Below the pieces are notes generated by a model that saw only the letters and a list, made by a program, of their open reading frames with translations, was not told the DNA's origin and ran no database searches. From contig JAVIAB010000092.1 in the NCBI GenBank assembly GCA_032433765.1, forward strand, positions 107,512,396-107,576,395: a stretch of 64,000 nt of DNA, written 5' to 3'. This DNA is from Megaustenia siamemsis (lineage: Eukaryota > Mollusca > Gastropoda > Stylommatophora > Ariophantidae). Both the position numbers and the translations under genes were made by a program. Positions 22,860 to 35,589 of the stretch are shown here, piece after piece (positions within the stretch are counted from its first letter, which is position 1; each line of letters begins with the position of its first letter).

Positions 22860-23012
22860 GATGAAGGTTTTACTCCACAATACAGGTGTAGTCCTGGCAA
22901 CTGACTATGGTAAGTGATCTCAAAGGGACAGCAAAACCGGATACCCAAAACATCGTAGTGAAGTCGGGTATACTGGTCCGAGTGGAAGAAAAAACTCACT
23001 TTACTGTAGACA
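22860..23012 (+). repeat. Repeat R4, copy b (partial)
   Basis: AACTGACTATGGTAAGTGA ... CCGGATACCCAAAACATCGT ... GTGAAGTCGGGTATACTGG is colinear with the R4 consensus. Confidence 0.5.
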
Positions 23013-23604
23013 ATGACACAAACCAAAGTTATGCTCAAGAACGACCTTTTAAACATTAAAAACAGACAACGAAGTAAAGTTATCATTCGGGGAACGCAAC
23101 AGAAACAGAAGAATTTGTTTTTCCTTGCATTTCGATCAGTGGCAAACTTAGAGCACAAGTTTCAATTAGCGCATTTCACTAAAACGTCTTCCTTGAGACA
23201 AAAAACACAATTCCGCGAATCCATAATTATTGTCTGTGCAATTTAAATCTTGTGTGTGCTTTTATCACAGCCAACGATATCTAGATATAGCTGGCTTGTA
23301 TGTGGCATTTTTCTTTGCGCGATGATTTCATCATCATTCAAAAATCATTCTTTAATTTTACTTGCACGTGTGTCGTTTATTGATAACGTCGGTTACAGAA
23401 TTTGTGAGGATTTCTTTGCGGTTTAAAAGCATTCCAAAAATAGTTGAGAACGTGTCGAGAGAAAATGTCAGCTCTACAAAATAAATAATTTTTAAAATGC
23501 TGACACAATGGACAAGAAATAAATCTGCGTCAGTTTAGACGTGTGGGTTAGAAATGAACAGAAGAGACCGCAAGCTAAACTAACCTCAACTTATACCCCT
23601 CGCA

Positions 23605-24575
23605 CGCGAGCTCACATTAGGGATCAATATAACAGGAAAACAGCTTGAAGTTTACACAACTGGGAAGCATGCGGGGGTCGGGGGTGGTGTCAACACAACA
23701 GGAAAACAACTTGCCGACAACACAATTGCAAAACATCGGGTCAATATAAAACGTGGTTTCAGTATTATAGGCAATCTTCATGAGATCAATACCAAATGAA
23801 AACACTAGATTAATTACAAGACGACAGCGTAGAAATAAAAATAAAAAGGTATTAAATCAATAAACAATGAAACCCTCGGATCGATAGAACATGAATACAT
23901 GATATCAATTCAATGAATATAACACGGGATCAATAATATAACGGGAAATGAGTCCGAAATCATGGGATAAATAAGAAAGGAAAATATGAATTCAATATTT
24001 CATAAACCCACAATCTATATATAATATGCTAACATGGAATCAATATACAAAGAAAACAACAATTGGAGTTTACATCAATATAACGAAAAACGTATGTTCT
24101 GGAAAACGCTGGACTAGTTAGTATACAGCTGGAAAAATGGAGGCTATCCAACTATTAAAAATGGAATCAATATAACAGGATAATATGGGATCAAGATAAT
24201 AGGGAAACACTGAATCAATATGGGAGCCGCGATAGCTCAGTGGTTAGTGAACTGGACTACAAAGGAAAAGGGGTAGGGTTCGATCCAACCGACGGCTTCT
24301 GGGTTCACCCAGCCTTTAATGGGTACCGGATTTTTTTCTGGGAAAGTGAAGCGGCACGGGCGTAATACCGACCACATTACCCCAAAAATCATGTGCCGAA
24401 GGTCTGTAAAATGTATGGTCACTAACACCATATTCCCTATAAGCCACTTGGCGTGACGGGGGTACTTTACTTTTACTACTGGATCAATATAACGGAAAAT
24501 ATTGATTTAATACAATAGGAAACAATTAATACATAACCGTACAACTAGGGATCAATATAAAGAGTAAAACTATTC
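23605..24575 (+). repeat. Degenerate GGATCAATATAACAGG repeat field
   Basis: A motif near GGGATCAATATAACAGGAAA recurs, variably decayed, at about 23621, 23729, 23923, 24162, 24480 and 24551, with weaker copies between. Spacing is irregular (tens to ~200 bp). A SINE I (24222-24482) sits on one unit. It looks like an old tandem array that has lost register. Confidence 0.6.
24222..24482 (+). mobile_element. SINE I (tRNA-derived), full length
   Basis: A box TAGCTCAGTGG at 24233-24243; B box GGGTTCGATCC at 24276-24286. The body continues to GGCGTGACGGGGGTACTTTA and a TTTAC tail. It is flanked by ATCAATAT at 24214-24221 and 24483-24490, a short duplication whose score is weakened because this 8-mer recurs locally. 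It is the best-preserved SINE I here. Confidence 0.9.
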
Positions 24576-24665
24576 TTTTTTTTCCAAAACATGGAACTTC
24601 TTAACACCATGAGCACTAAAAACAAAATATTTAAATAAAATAAAAACGTAGGGTAACGCTACTTC

Positions 24666-24666
<1 letters not shown>

Positions 24667-24732
<66 letters not shown>

Positions 24733-24741
24733 CTCTCTCTG
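24667..24741. repeat. (CT)n microsatellite
   Basis: About 36 CT units with one CG interruption. Confidence 0.95.
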
Positions 24742-25250
24742 TGATCAAGACTCAATCAGAGTAGGATTCCAGGCTCTCTTATGAAGTTAGCTGTCTTTTT
24801 TTAAGTGATTCGATTGCCCCATATAGTTTCTCTTCCAGGGAGGTGGGTGTGGACCACAATGCTCTTCTCAGGTCTGTGTACTGGGGGCAATCCTGTAGAA
24901 CATTACTCTGTGTCTAAGGTATAGGTTCGATCATGGTTTAGCCTGTCTTCGATTTTATTTATGTTTTACCTTCTAGTGTATGCTCACAATTTTCCCAAAT
25001 AAATACATGTATACCTGTATATCTACCTGGCCTTTAAGTTCCCGTAATTATTATTTGTTTATTTATTTATCATTTGCAGCTTATTTTGTTACAACAATAC
25101 TTCCTAGTTAGGTCACAGATAAGCTTTATCTTCTTATGATGAACATGTCTTATTTGTAAATAAAACGTACTTGATCAATACAAATGTACACATTCCACCT
25201 TTTGTTTGTTTTTCAGTAAACACAGTGTTTTATTCATGAAAAAAAAAACA

Positions 25251-25251
<1 letters not shown>

Positions 25252-25303
<52 letters not shown>
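25252..25303. repeat. (AT)n microsatellite
   Basis: About 25 AT units. Confidence 0.95.
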
Positions 25304-25306
<3 letters not shown>

Positions 25307-25777
25307 ATAGATAAGAAAGATGGGAGGTGTAATGTTGTCAATGGGTTGGACAGTTGCACAAATTGAGGATATCGAGAATATCAAACTTCTGAGTCTTTCC
25401 TTTAAGCACTGGCCATTTATTTGTTCTTTGTACCTGACATTTCAGCTTGCTTGCTATGCCTGGGCCAATAATATGGAGATAATGCTTTGTCCAAAACGCA
25501 CTTCCCCCCACCCCTCCTTTTCGTCTCCTCTTTGAAGCGTTCCGAAGGAGGGACTATGTCTTTAAGTTCGGAAACAAAGTTGAGTTGCAGGGGATGCTAG
25601 AAGATGGATAATACACAACCGACTGTCTTAGGGTCTCTCTCTCCGGATTTTCTGTTTGGGTTTACCCCTGTAGCCTACGAACTCTCCCGCATCTTCTGAC
25701 GAGGCAGTGAGCGAGTTGGACGAGAAAGCCGTTGTCGGATATAGGCGTTCGCCGATGCGACGGTGAAAACAATGACC

Positions 25778-26117
25778 TAAAGGTAAAGGTAAAGTACGAG
25801 ACTTGAACCGGCGTCTTAGCACGCGAGTTTACACCCATATGTGCTCGGCCGCCTATCCAGAAATGTTCGGATATTTCTGTATAGTGTAGCCTCAAGCATC
25901 GAAACTCAGATGCGAAGCGACATTCCTCACCTTCCCAGGATAATATACCCTGGTACCCATTTCTGCCAACGGCTGGGTCGACCGTGGGGGTATTTTTTTT
26001 TTTTTATTCCAACCACGAGTACAATTCACACTGCTCCCAGCGGGAATTGAACACGGTTGTCCGAACGTCGGTAGTCTAGTCGGGTGGTTTTCCCAACTAG
26101 GCTACCGAGGCCCCCAA
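25778..26117 (-). mobile_element. SINE II (tRNA-derived), copy 2
   Basis: In the minus orientation: GGGGGCCTCGGTAGCCTAGT head with A box TAGCCTAGTTGG, then B box GTTCAATTCCC at 26042-26052, then the body and a CTTTACCTTTACC end. It is colinear with 11490-11812 and better preserved, because the B box is intact. A local GACCTA on both sides may be a short target duplication. Confidence 0.8.
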
Positions 26118-26494
26118 ACAGAGACCTATCATCGATATGTCTATCCTGATCGAAAAAAAAAAATAAAACATCCACTTAACAACGAGAATTTCCACCATTC
26201 ACAAGCCTGTCAGAGGTTAAACCACAACAGGCAATAGCAGAACACTAAATACAAGCAGCAACTCGCGTATAACTGGTGTATTTCGAAACAACACAGGCTA
26301 TAACGGAAAACACTGTCCATTACGGACGTCATCTTGACCCGCTCTTTGTACCTAACGGTTAGGTAAAATAAGTGAAAATAGCATGTCGTGGGGAAAAATA
26401 CTTGAAATAACACTAAACTCTACATGGAGTCATTATTATGACAGACCATTTTGGAACATCGAAAAGAAGATGGCAACGCCAAAGCGACAGCAGC

Positions 26495-26640
26495 ATAACA
26501 ACGAATTTCCGGGGAAGGGAGCATACACACAAATATGTTGGACTTAGACCATACCGTGGGGCAGATCTCAGTGATTGCTATGTGAGTATATGCAAACTAA
26601 AGGCGAAAAGATATAGCACATATTTAAACGAATAAGGTCT
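26495..26640 (+). mobile_element. LINE D-like endonuclease scrap
   Basis: It reads P-Y-R-G-A-D-L-S-D-C-Y, then I-C-K-L-K-A-K-R-Y. This resembles the endonuclease end of LINE D (Y-R-G-A-D-I-A-S-D-H-H ... A-K-L-K-I-K-L-K-R-Y). The SDH histidine is lost. Short and degraded. Confidence 0.45.
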
Positions 26641-26644
26641 TCAA

Positions 26645-27440
26645 GAGACCTCAGTCATAACTGTGTATATTGCTTTATATGCATTACAACAATAACACAG
26701 CAATGAGTGACTTCTTCTGCTGGGGAAATTCAAGTTTAGTTTAATGAATATTCCTTTATTTTTGTATAATCTACAAAGCCGAAAGATCCTACTTTCAGTT
26801 CTTGTTATAGTATCTATACCCGTTTTGCCGCGGCTCCATGTGGTTATCACGTCTATTCTCATTCTTCTTATTTGCTCAAGCATAACTGTATATTGTGTAG
26901 CTAATTGCAAGAGTGTTGCGACATTTGCACACATCGGTCTGTAGAATTCAATTCTAACAGTCAGTTCTATTGCCTATGCTACGACATCGCAACTCTATAT
27001 AGCATTCTTTCACGGCATGCTGAGGACCAACACACGCAATCGACAGATTGGGCACCGGGCACTATGTTTATTACATACACATAAGCTACTTTTTTAAAAT
27101 AACCAAAACAGACCTGTTGGTGAGAAGAACCAAACAAACACTAGTACTCTAAGGTACCTATCAACAACAAAAACGCGTATGCATACACTGCCGCTACTTA
27201 ATGTTTGTTCCTCGGTATCTTTATTTTTAAAATTATGCTCTTGTTTAGTTTTTCATTTTTACTTATTCTTAATTTAACTGATTTACTCTTACTTTAACAC
27301 CTGCTTCCCTCTACTTAGTTCCAACACTAACCATCCTTTCCGCATGCTCACACATCCCCTTTTATTGTGTGCATGTATGCAGTAGCACATACGTCTCGAT
27401 ACCATTACTTTTTATTCTGTAATGCTCGCTTTTCTTTAGG
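26645..27440. other. No recognisable gene
   Basis: AT-rich sequence without a supported feature. Confidence 0.4.
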
Positions 27441-27479
27441 TTATTCAGATGTGTTTGATTACCGGGGCCCTGCCTACAG

Positions 27480-27705
27480 TCAGGAGAGAAAAGAATAGAG
27501 CAACTGTCATCTGTCCCGCGTGTCGCATGAGGCAACTGAGGAGGTCGAGGTCAATGTTTTCGCAGGTGCTACGGAGTTCTTGGTTGTGAAGTGTCTTGGC
27601 AGACGTGCTTCATACAGGGTAGCGTGCTGAGAAGTGTATCTGAGCACTATGGGGCTGTCCGTTCTGCAATGAACATGATCTGTGGACTAAACTATTCAGA
27701 TTTCT
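27480..27705 (+). repeat. Dispersed repeat V, copy
   Basis: It shares CGCAGGTGCTACGGAGTTC and CTGAGCACTATGGGG ... GCAATGAACATGATCTGTG ... ACTAAACTAT with 40210-40400, and the GTCGCATGAGGCAACTGAGG core with 330-375 (minus). Non-coding. Confidence 0.55.
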
Positions 27706-27709
27706 AATC

Positions 27710-29000
27710 TCCTTTGTTTGCCCGTTAAAAGCCATGAGTCGAAACATTTCTTCTACATTAATGTATCTTTATCTCTTGTCTCGAAGTTTCCATCAATATT
27801 AAATATTTGTTTATTTGCTATCACTGTCTTATTATCCACAAAGCAGACCCACTGTAGTTATAGTTATTTTCTAGTGTCTATCTTCTATAATCGCCGGCTT
27901 CAAGAGAGCAGAAGAGCATGATTGTTACGTCTCCAACGCACACTGCGGACAACTGTGTGAAAAAAGCAACAGAAATTAATTTTATGGGGGAAATTGGTGT
28001 TGTTGCATATAAGTAATCTGCAAAAAAAGAAGTGGTGGATAGGGAAGATGTCCAAACAATGAGAATATAATCTATGCCTTTCATGGCGCACATATTCACC
28101 GGTAGTTATTACATGAATCATTAATTTATGCGCTCAAAAGTCAAACTTTTAAGCAAACATTTTATGAGAAGCCAACTTTGAGACATTTAATCATTACATT
28201 ACTATTTAATTTCACCTTAATTTGTAATTTCGTAATCATACCATCATGTTTATACACCAACAAATGCAGAAATAAAACTATGTTCCGAAAACGTTATATA
28301 AAATGTAAATATTAGAGAATTGATCTATTAGAAGCTATCTTAAACTAATAGTTAAGCGGCAATCCCACCTACGTCTTGCACTGTAATTTAAGTCGCGCAG
28401 ATGTTTATCATGATACATTACTGTGGGTGTACAAGATTGGGGTCAACAATGCAGCGTTAGATTGATAGATGGTATGCACAATAGTTGACAGACAGACTGT
28501 GAGGCAGACTGAACAGGCAAACAACAACGGACGGGCTTGTTAAAACCCCAGATAGACAAAAGAAGGTACAAGAAGATATTAAATCGTATGATTCACTTCA
28601 TTTCTCTACATATATTTCGACACATTTGAGAAAAAGCTAAAAAAAACGCATTACATTTTTCATGTGAAGTAAGTGCCTATTGTCCATTCTAGCTACTTTA
28701 TAATAATTAATTATTATTATTATTATTAAAGATCCAAGTGGCTAAAGAAATTAATTAAAAATTGTAAATCTACTTTTATTAACTTACGATATATCAAGAG
28801 TGTTTTAACCAACTTTATATTCAGTTCAAGATATATGCCCACGACAAAACAACGGTAAGAACAACTCCAGTAAATGATTATACTGAAGGTCAAAAATATT
28901 CTGGATCAGAAGGAATTAAACCCCCACCAATCTACATTGAAACATTATGTTGGAAGGCAAAGGGACAACCAATTAAAAGATGACGTGAATCAAAATTTAG
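27710..29000. other. No recognisable gene
   Basis: AT-rich. A short (ATT)n run lies near 28707-28728. Nothing else is supported. Confidence 0.4.
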
Positions 29001-29169
29001 ACATCTTTCTTCTTCTACCTTTCAACTCCCTGTTGCATCTGGTTTTTAACTAACACTATCCAAGCCATTCAGTTTAAAGTAATGTTCTTATGATTGTTCA
29101 ATTTCTTCCCCATCCTCTTCATATCTGTATCCACCTGTATTTTCCGACAGCGTAGGGTATTTAAGACAA

Positions 29170-29300
29170 CTTTCGCTCGACAACTGCTTCTCTTCATGGC
29201 CCGTCATTAAATGGGCGTAGATATCTTGTGTTATGATTGACGACAAGATACGATGTTTGCGCCTTTGGTCCAAAGCATCTGACCTCAATAAAAAGCATTT
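29170..29300 (-). repeat. Repeat R4, copy c (antisense)
   Basis: TTGCGCCTTTGGTCCAAAGC ... ATCTGACCTCAA is the complement of the R4 segment running from TGAAGTCGGATG to GGCGCAGAT. Diverged. Confidence 0.5.
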
Positions 29301-30104
29301 CTGACTACCGCGTCGCTTACTCTCTTCGATTCCTTCTTGCTTGGCCATATTGATTAGTCTATTTCCAGACCAAACACGATGAGTTATGTGTAGGATCTTG
29401 ATAAATTATGGTTCACTAATCCAAAGGCAAGCATTCAGCTTTAAGTCGCTGATCGCTTTTAGGATGTGGACTGAACTTTGACTTTGCTAGTTGTCAGCCA
29501 TTTCGTTGACTTTCATTTCTGAATGACTAGGAATTGCTGAGTAGCAACTCCTTAGCCAGATTGTTCAGTAAATCGGTACGCAGTGCTGCGGGCTTGTAAG
29601 CCATGTAGTCCGTGAAAGTAGATTGTATTCTGGCTTTTGTGAGTCTCTATTTGTCACGACCACGCAATCTTACTTGCGGGAAGCATCGTGGAGATAAACT
29701 GCTTCCCTGATGGTTTCATACTCGGCTTTAACACTAGAGAAATACCTGTGCTTGTAGCCCTATTTTCATTTGAACATTCGGTTTAAAGCAACCTCCCAGT
29801 GCTAAACAGCTTATTTCCCACGCTTTCGCCCATAAAAACAAAAATACAATGTTGACCATTTCAGTCGACATTTACTGTAAGTTGTTGGAATCAATGAGTG
29901 GGGTTTATGTGACATGTTATCGTTCTTCACTTTGGGAGTGGCTATGAAGACCTTATGTGCAATGTGTAAAATAATATCAAACGAAACCGATTTACCTTTT
30001 TCAAGACACTCGCTTCTGTGACTATCCTTTACAGTATACATAGCCAATCGTCGTTCATGAAAGTCTAGCTAAATAATAACTTTTTTTTAATAATTTTTTT
30101 CTTT

Positions 30105-30425
30105 ATACATTGTGTCGAGTTCGTGGCAATGAAATGACTGACAGGTTGGCACAGTCTATCACTGCGTCAGAGACCTTAAACATTGACATACTGACAATGT
30201 TGGGGCTTTTAGTGACCACCTCTCACATGAAGAAGACGACGACGAAACGGAGGATAATCCACATGTCACCGGAATGCTGGAACGCGGCGCCACGAATGGG
30301 TGAAAGCAGGAAGAGCATTTTTAGCTGAAAAGATTGCAACACATGAATCAATGCAGGTCTGGAACAATCAGTAGAGGAATACTTTGATGGTTGCTGGAAC
30401 AGGCGGCAGACCGGATACGGGAATG
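30105..30425 (+). mobile_element. LINE RNase H-end relic
   Basis: A short open segment reads C-R-V-R-G-N-E-M-T-D-R-L-A-Q-S, resembling the RNase H C-terminal motif (H-x-G-x-x-G-N-E-x-A-D-x-L-A). A low-complexity acidic stretch (in another frame) and a G-E-S-R-K-S motif follow. Stops then accumulate. Which LINE it came from is unclear. Confidence 0.45.
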
Positions 30426-30734
30426 TCCCGACTGTTATGATACTAGTCCGAACTAAAGAATAATTGTGTGTGTCATGTGTGTTAATCCTGGTACGAACGC
30501 CACTAACACTATCTTGAAATCCACCAAACGTGTTTTATTCGGTAAAATGCAACTATTAATGCTTACACATTTACTTTGTTATCTATTCTAGGATTGACTA
30601 TGGCATGAGATGCTTTTGCATACACTTTCAGATGTTAATCTTAACAAGTATTTATTTTTAAAAGGTGGGGGGGGGGCCGGGGGATTAGTCCGCTGAATGG
30701 TGGGGTAATATCGTTATAGGTGAACATAGGAGTG

Positions 30735-31260
30735 TCAAGGTTCATGAGTTTTCTATGTAGATCGTCAGTTGGACACATCTATAGCAGGTGTGTTTCATGG
30801 TCAAGTTTGCTTGTGTCACAATAACATTCACTAGATATTCTTTGTATTCGGGCGATAACAACATGCTACTGTAATTTGATATGTCCTGCTCGGATTCTAT
30901 TTTTTTAATTATGCTGAGCTGACAGTAGTCATAACTTTTCTTATAATACACGTGCTTCAAAACCTATCTCTTGATGCAGTTGTTCCAGACAAACCTCTAG
31001 AATTCTGTACAAGGTATATTTCTCTCCAGCTGCGATCATTTTTGGCCAACTTGTCAGACTTATTTTTAGCAATACTACAGTGAGGCGGAATCCACAAAGT
31101 AATGAATTATTTATTTCCATCCTCCCCAGCGCTGGGCCAGCTTACAGACTGTTGCTATTAGATCATTCAAATCTGCATTTGTGACGCTTCTCAGTGCTGT
31201 AACTCGTGACAAGGAGTTTCTCTATCTTCTAAGGTTAAGTCAGATAAGCTTAACTACACA
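30735..31260 (-). mobile_element. RNase H-bearing LINE relic
   Basis: On the minus strand it reads V-T-A-L-R-S-V-T-N-A-D-L-N-D-L-I-A, then W-I-P-P-H-C-S-I-A-K-N-K-S-D-K-L-A-K, a damaged W-I-P-S-H-C-G-I-x-G-N-E-x-A-D-K-L-A-K motif of RNase H. It is likely related to, but distinct from, the copy at 4090-5850. Confidence 0.55.
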
Positions 31261-31519
31261 CAAATATGTTCAATGACAATAACACAGGATTTTTTTTTTT
31301 GTGTTACGTTCCCAACAACTGTGAGGTTTCCCTCTCTAGTTCTTACTTTCATTTTTTCCAGAGCAGACCAACACTAATTCTATCGCCACATGAGTGGTCC
31401 CCCCCCCCCCCCAAAAAAAATTATTATTATTATTATTATACTAATAATAATAACTTAGTGTAGTCAGGTGAGAAGAAATAAAAGTAGGGATGCAAGCCCG
31501 GTCCAAAACTGTAAAAATT

Positions 31520-31803
31520 AAAAATTAAAAAAGTAAAGGCTCCCTCACGTCTAGCAAGGCATACGGGAAATATTGAGTTTGTAGCCAATTTTTCCATGAC
31601 AAACGGCACATTTTTTGTAATGTGGTTGGAATCACATCAGGCCACCTCTACTTTTTAGAAATACATATGGTACGCATTTTAGAGGCTAGCTAAACCCCGG
31701 AGACCTGTTGGTTCGGAGAAATCCGCCACTTCTTGAAATTGAGCTTTGATCCTTCTGATCAGGAAGCAAGAGTACTAACCACTCAGCCATCGAGGTTCCT
31801 TCC
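31520..31803 (-). mobile_element. SINE I-like element, divergent subfamily
   Basis: In the minus orientation the head reads GGAACCTCGATGGCTGAGTG, giving an A-box match TGGCTGAGTGG. A weak B-box region (CAAAGCTCAATTTC) follows. The body keeps SINE I landmarks (TAATGTGGTTGG, GGTACGCATTTTAGAGGCTA) and a TTTAC-type end near 31530. It has its own head, so it is a sister subfamily. Confidence 0.65.
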
Positions 31804-31837
31804 AATAAATGTATCGTGACAAAAGGGAAAGGTCTGG

Positions 31838-32158
31838 ATCATCATCATCATCATGTACCATGCCGGTTGGCGTAGGCGATCATGTCCCTCCACAATCTTC
31901 TATTTACAGTGCATCGTATCAATTCTGTTGTTGACTGTTTTCCATGTCATGACACCAAGCTATCCAGTATTTTCTCTCTTTGTCGTCCGCGATCTCTCTT
32001 TCCTTTTATTTTGCCAGTTGTAACCAAGTATTCCAACTTTCCTCTTCTTATGATGTGTCTGAAAAATGTTGATTGCTTCTTTCTGATGTTTTTTAAGAGC
32101 TCCCTTTTTGTGTTGGCCTCTTTGAGAACGTCCTCGTTGGTCTTTTTTCAAAGGACGG
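31838..32158 (-). mobile_element. LINE family A, 3' end relic
   Basis: Antisense family A end: it starts at the (CAT)n tail, passes CATGCCGGTTGGCGTAGGCG (complement of the terminal R-L-R-Q-x-V-W-H-M codons), and runs to the K-E-A-N-T-K-R-E-L region. It contains indels and is not coding. Confidence 0.8.
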
Positions 32159-32429
32159 GATAGAACGCATAAATATCACTGCTTCGTTTATTTACAGCGG
32201 CAAGACGTAGCAAACGCCCTTTTTAGGACTTACGGACACAAATAGATTATTATTGTTCCTGCACTAGAATACACTTATTAAGACAGTGCACATAAATAGA
32301 GATAAGGGCGTTATTCAGAACAATTACTAAGCAATAGAAACAAAGGATTAAGTTTACGATAAAAGAAAGGAAACGAACATGTAACCCTACAGAAATGATC
32401 TGCGAATCATAACAAAAATGTATGTATTA

Positions 32430-33400
32430 GCAACAAACAGCAACCACAAGAACCGGAAGCCATACAGGATCGTTCCAATATTTAAAACAAGGTGTCAGAC
32501 AAGGTTGTGTTCTGTCACCGGATTTGTTCTCACTTTACCGCGAAAGTATTATTACATCAATAGTAGACAAACAAACAAAAAAGAATTAAAGTCAATGGTC
32601 ACAACATAAACAATTTGCGATATGCGGATGACACGACTTATAGCAGAGTCGGAAAATGAACTACAAGAAATGATAGACATTACACTGAAAGAAAGCAACA
32701 TGAAAGGTCTCAACCTAGAAAGTAAGAAAATGAAAGTAACGGCCAAATCCAAGAAACCACCTACATCATCATCTTGCCAAATAAAAACAAATGTGACAAA
32801 AAATGTGAAAGAAGTGCAAAGCTCTTATATTATTTGGCATAACAATAACATCAGATGGAAGATGCACCACAGAAATCAGAGTCAGAACAATAGTCCAAAG
32901 TAGCATTTCGGAAAATGAAAAACATCTCTTGTAACAAGTCTATGTCAAAGGAAGTGAGAAAGAGATTTCGTCGGTGCTATATAGAACCAATCCTGGCCTA
33001 AAGAAGCGAACCATGGACAGGAGACAAACACATGAAAAGACGATTAGAGGCCACAGCGATGGGATTTCTCAGTAGAATGCTGAGAGTCTCCCAGACAGCT
33101 AAAAAGTACAATGAAGAAATTCTCAAAGAGACAAAGATAAAAAGAGAGCCCATAAAAAAAAAATCAGAAAGAAACAATCGACATTTTGCGAGCACGTCAT
33201 GAAAAGATGAAGGTTAGAATACCTGGTTACATCTAAAAATATGCAGGCAAATGGAGATCACTGACGACAAAGGAGAGAAGATAGCAGATTGTTTGTTGTC
33301 GTGGCACAGTAAACAGTCAACAGAATGTGCACGTTGCACTGTGGACAAACAATTATGGAAGGGCATAATTGCATATGCCAAAGGGTATGGCACATAATGA
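32430..33400 (+). mobile_element. LINE family A relic with RT core
   Basis: From about 32490 it reads G-V-R-Q-G-C-V-L-S-P (RT motif B), then L-R-Y-A-D-D-T (catalytic YADD), then I-A-E-S-E-N-E-L-Q-E-M-I, then the I-T-S-D-G-R-C-T-T region and the family A C-terminus to the VWHI-type end at 33396. At least three frameshifts and several stops. It shows more of the family A RT than any other copy here. Confidence 0.8.
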
Positions 33401-33444
33401 TAATAAAACTACAATAAGGTGTAAGCATAGTGATATCGACCACA

Positions 33445-33545
33445 TCACCAAAACACGTGCAGTGGTTAAAGAAAAAATATGGCCGCTAACATCATATTCC
33501 CCATATGCCTAGCAAGGCATGGAGGGAACCTTAACTAACTTAAAG
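33445..33545 (+). mobile_element. SINE I fragment
   Basis: GCTAACATCATATTCCCCAT ... CTAGCAAGGCATGGAGGGAA matches the tail-proximal part of the 31520 subfamily. Confidence 0.5.
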
Positions 33546-34104
33546 TGTGCATGCGTGTGCCTTCAGAGGCGTGTGATCCGCACGGTTGGTCGTTAAGAAA
33601 AGTGTCAAACCGGTGAATTGAGAAGTAAATGAAGATTCAACAACAAAAAATGGTGACCGAGGGTCAAATTGAACTTCGTTCTGTTGTTAACTAATAGGGG
33701 AAAATACCGAAATGATCAATGTTACTGTACAAACTTCTGCAGAAAACAAAACACCAACAAAGTCACAATATCAATTTATTCCCGATAATGTAACAACACT
33801 GAGGAGTCTAAAAGATGTATTTATAAATATGTTTTTACCGAAGATATCAGCAAAAGACTATGGTCAGAAGGGCAATAACCTTCTATAAAATGTTTCGATC
33901 AATCGCTAGTCTACAGCTTCAGGCAGACAAGAACCGATAATGGCAGTCAGTTTTTTTCTTCCTAAGTGCACTACAATATCCTTAGGTAGCAGCCACTAGG
34001 TTTGTGTTAATACAGAAAAGTACTTTATATTAAGATGACGAATCAACATGGACATGAGAAGTACTGGCTGCAAAAGAAAACAGGTGAATGAGGTGTGCAT
34101 GAGC

Positions 34105-34436
34105 ATATTAGCTATGGTGGCCAAATGGCGGTCCGCGGGCCAGATCCGATCTGCCGGTCTATTTTTCTGGCCCGTGATGCGTCCAAAGAAGCTACTATAT
34201 TATATATCTATAAATAAAAATCAAAGTTCCAGTCGGTTAAACAACTTATTGATGTCGACAATAATCAAAGGCTTTGCTTACAGTTGGCGCTACAAAGTTA
34301 TGGTTCTGTCAATGTCAGGTGATAGCGTGCAAGCATACGGTTACTAAAGATGTTAACGATAATCTAATTTTGACCCTCTGGTTCAGGCCTTGGCTACAAT
34401 TCGGCCCTCGGTCAACATTAAGTTGGTAATCACTGG
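34105..34436. mobile_element. Possible non-autonomous hAT-like element
   Basis: It begins GTGGCCAAATGGCGGTCCGC with GGGCCAGAT, and ends with ATTCGGCCCTCGGTCAACAT and TTGGTAATCACTGG. This arrangement is common in hAT-type short elements. I could not confirm an 8-bp duplication. Confidence 0.4.
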
Positions 34437-34508
34437 TGTAGACTACAGACTACAACACAACGAGGTATTTGCTATTGGTGATTGTTTATTTTTAGTCAGC
34501 TTGGAAAA

Positions 34509-34536
34509 AGCACACACACACACACACACACACACA
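34509..34536. repeat. (AC)n microsatellite
   Basis: About 14 AC units. A (GA)n tract follows at 34851-34866. Confidence 0.9.
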
Positions 34537-34869
34537 AATAACAGGAAAGAAACTAATAGGTAACCCAAAGTTAGAATCCAGTCTCAAACTCCACCCTCCC
34601 CCACCCTTTTTACCCAATTTTCGCGATTCGCTAAAAGTTGCCTGAGATAATACAGCAACAGAATACTTCCATAATATATTATCACTGATCTATTCTATGT
34701 ATGCCACATTTAGTTGTCATTTATGATATAAGATCCATCAGATATGTCAAGAAACAAGCACATACAATTACTACTCGATATTCCCTACTATCCCCACCAC
34801 ACACACAAACAGACACACTCGGACAGAGAGTGGGTGGGGGAGGGGGAAGAGAGAGAGAGAGAGAGAAAC

Positions 34870-35585
34870 GTTGTGCATTTTAAAAAAATATTTATTTCAT
34901 TACAACTTGTGTGTGTGATAGTACTTGTACAAATCATACAATGCATGGCGTCTGTCAATCGCCACTAACCAACATTCTTGTTATAATTCATGTGCTACTG
35001 TGGTTAGAAGATAGTTTTGAACTGAAAATGGCAGAATTAATGTTTTGGTTACTTCCCTTTAATGATTTCCAGAACATAAAATAATGCTGCCACCATGTAT
35101 CCACGGACATGCCACTACCCAAAAGTCACACCGAGATTTACTTGTTTAACCAGTAGCTGCTGAAGTAAACGTACAATTATAGTTTGTTATGGTGATTGAA
35201 GAAATTCTCGTTTTCTCGGCAATCGTGTAATTCAAAATCCCTGCATTCGGTGCCAACTTCTCTACGGTGATCATCTATTTGTTAACGTGCACGATGTAGG
35301 CGGAAACGTACATGTGTTGCTGCGTCACTACAGTTAGGATGTGAGGATGACAAGAGAGCTGTTGCTTCTACTTTACTTGCTTCTATATTTGTTGCCTTTC
35401 AGTGTTTAAGGAAAATGGGGTGTTCAGATTAATACGTTGCTGTATACATAGTCATCATGTCTACTTCTTCACTAATCTATTGTCTTCTATGTCTACATTT
35501 TCCCACATTCCTGTTGCTTTCATGAGTGCTAAAGTTATCTGAATGATGCTGTCCTGTTGTGATCGTGTTACAAGCTCGAACCATT
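34870..35585. other. No recognisable gene
   Basis: Nothing supported. Confidence 0.4.
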
Positions 35586-35589
35586 AGTT

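Noticed and set aside
24222..24300. A tRNA gene
   Set aside because: A and B boxes are present, but the sequence continues into a SINE body with a target duplication and does not fold into a full cloverleaf with an acceptor stem as far as I can see.
24570..24755. 61-codon R-E-R-E repeat protein
   Set aside because: Translation of the (CT)n microsatellite.
25560..25775. A coding exon upstream of SINE II copy 2
   Set aside because: The frames are short and the sequence looks like another interspersed repeat; no motif supports a gene.
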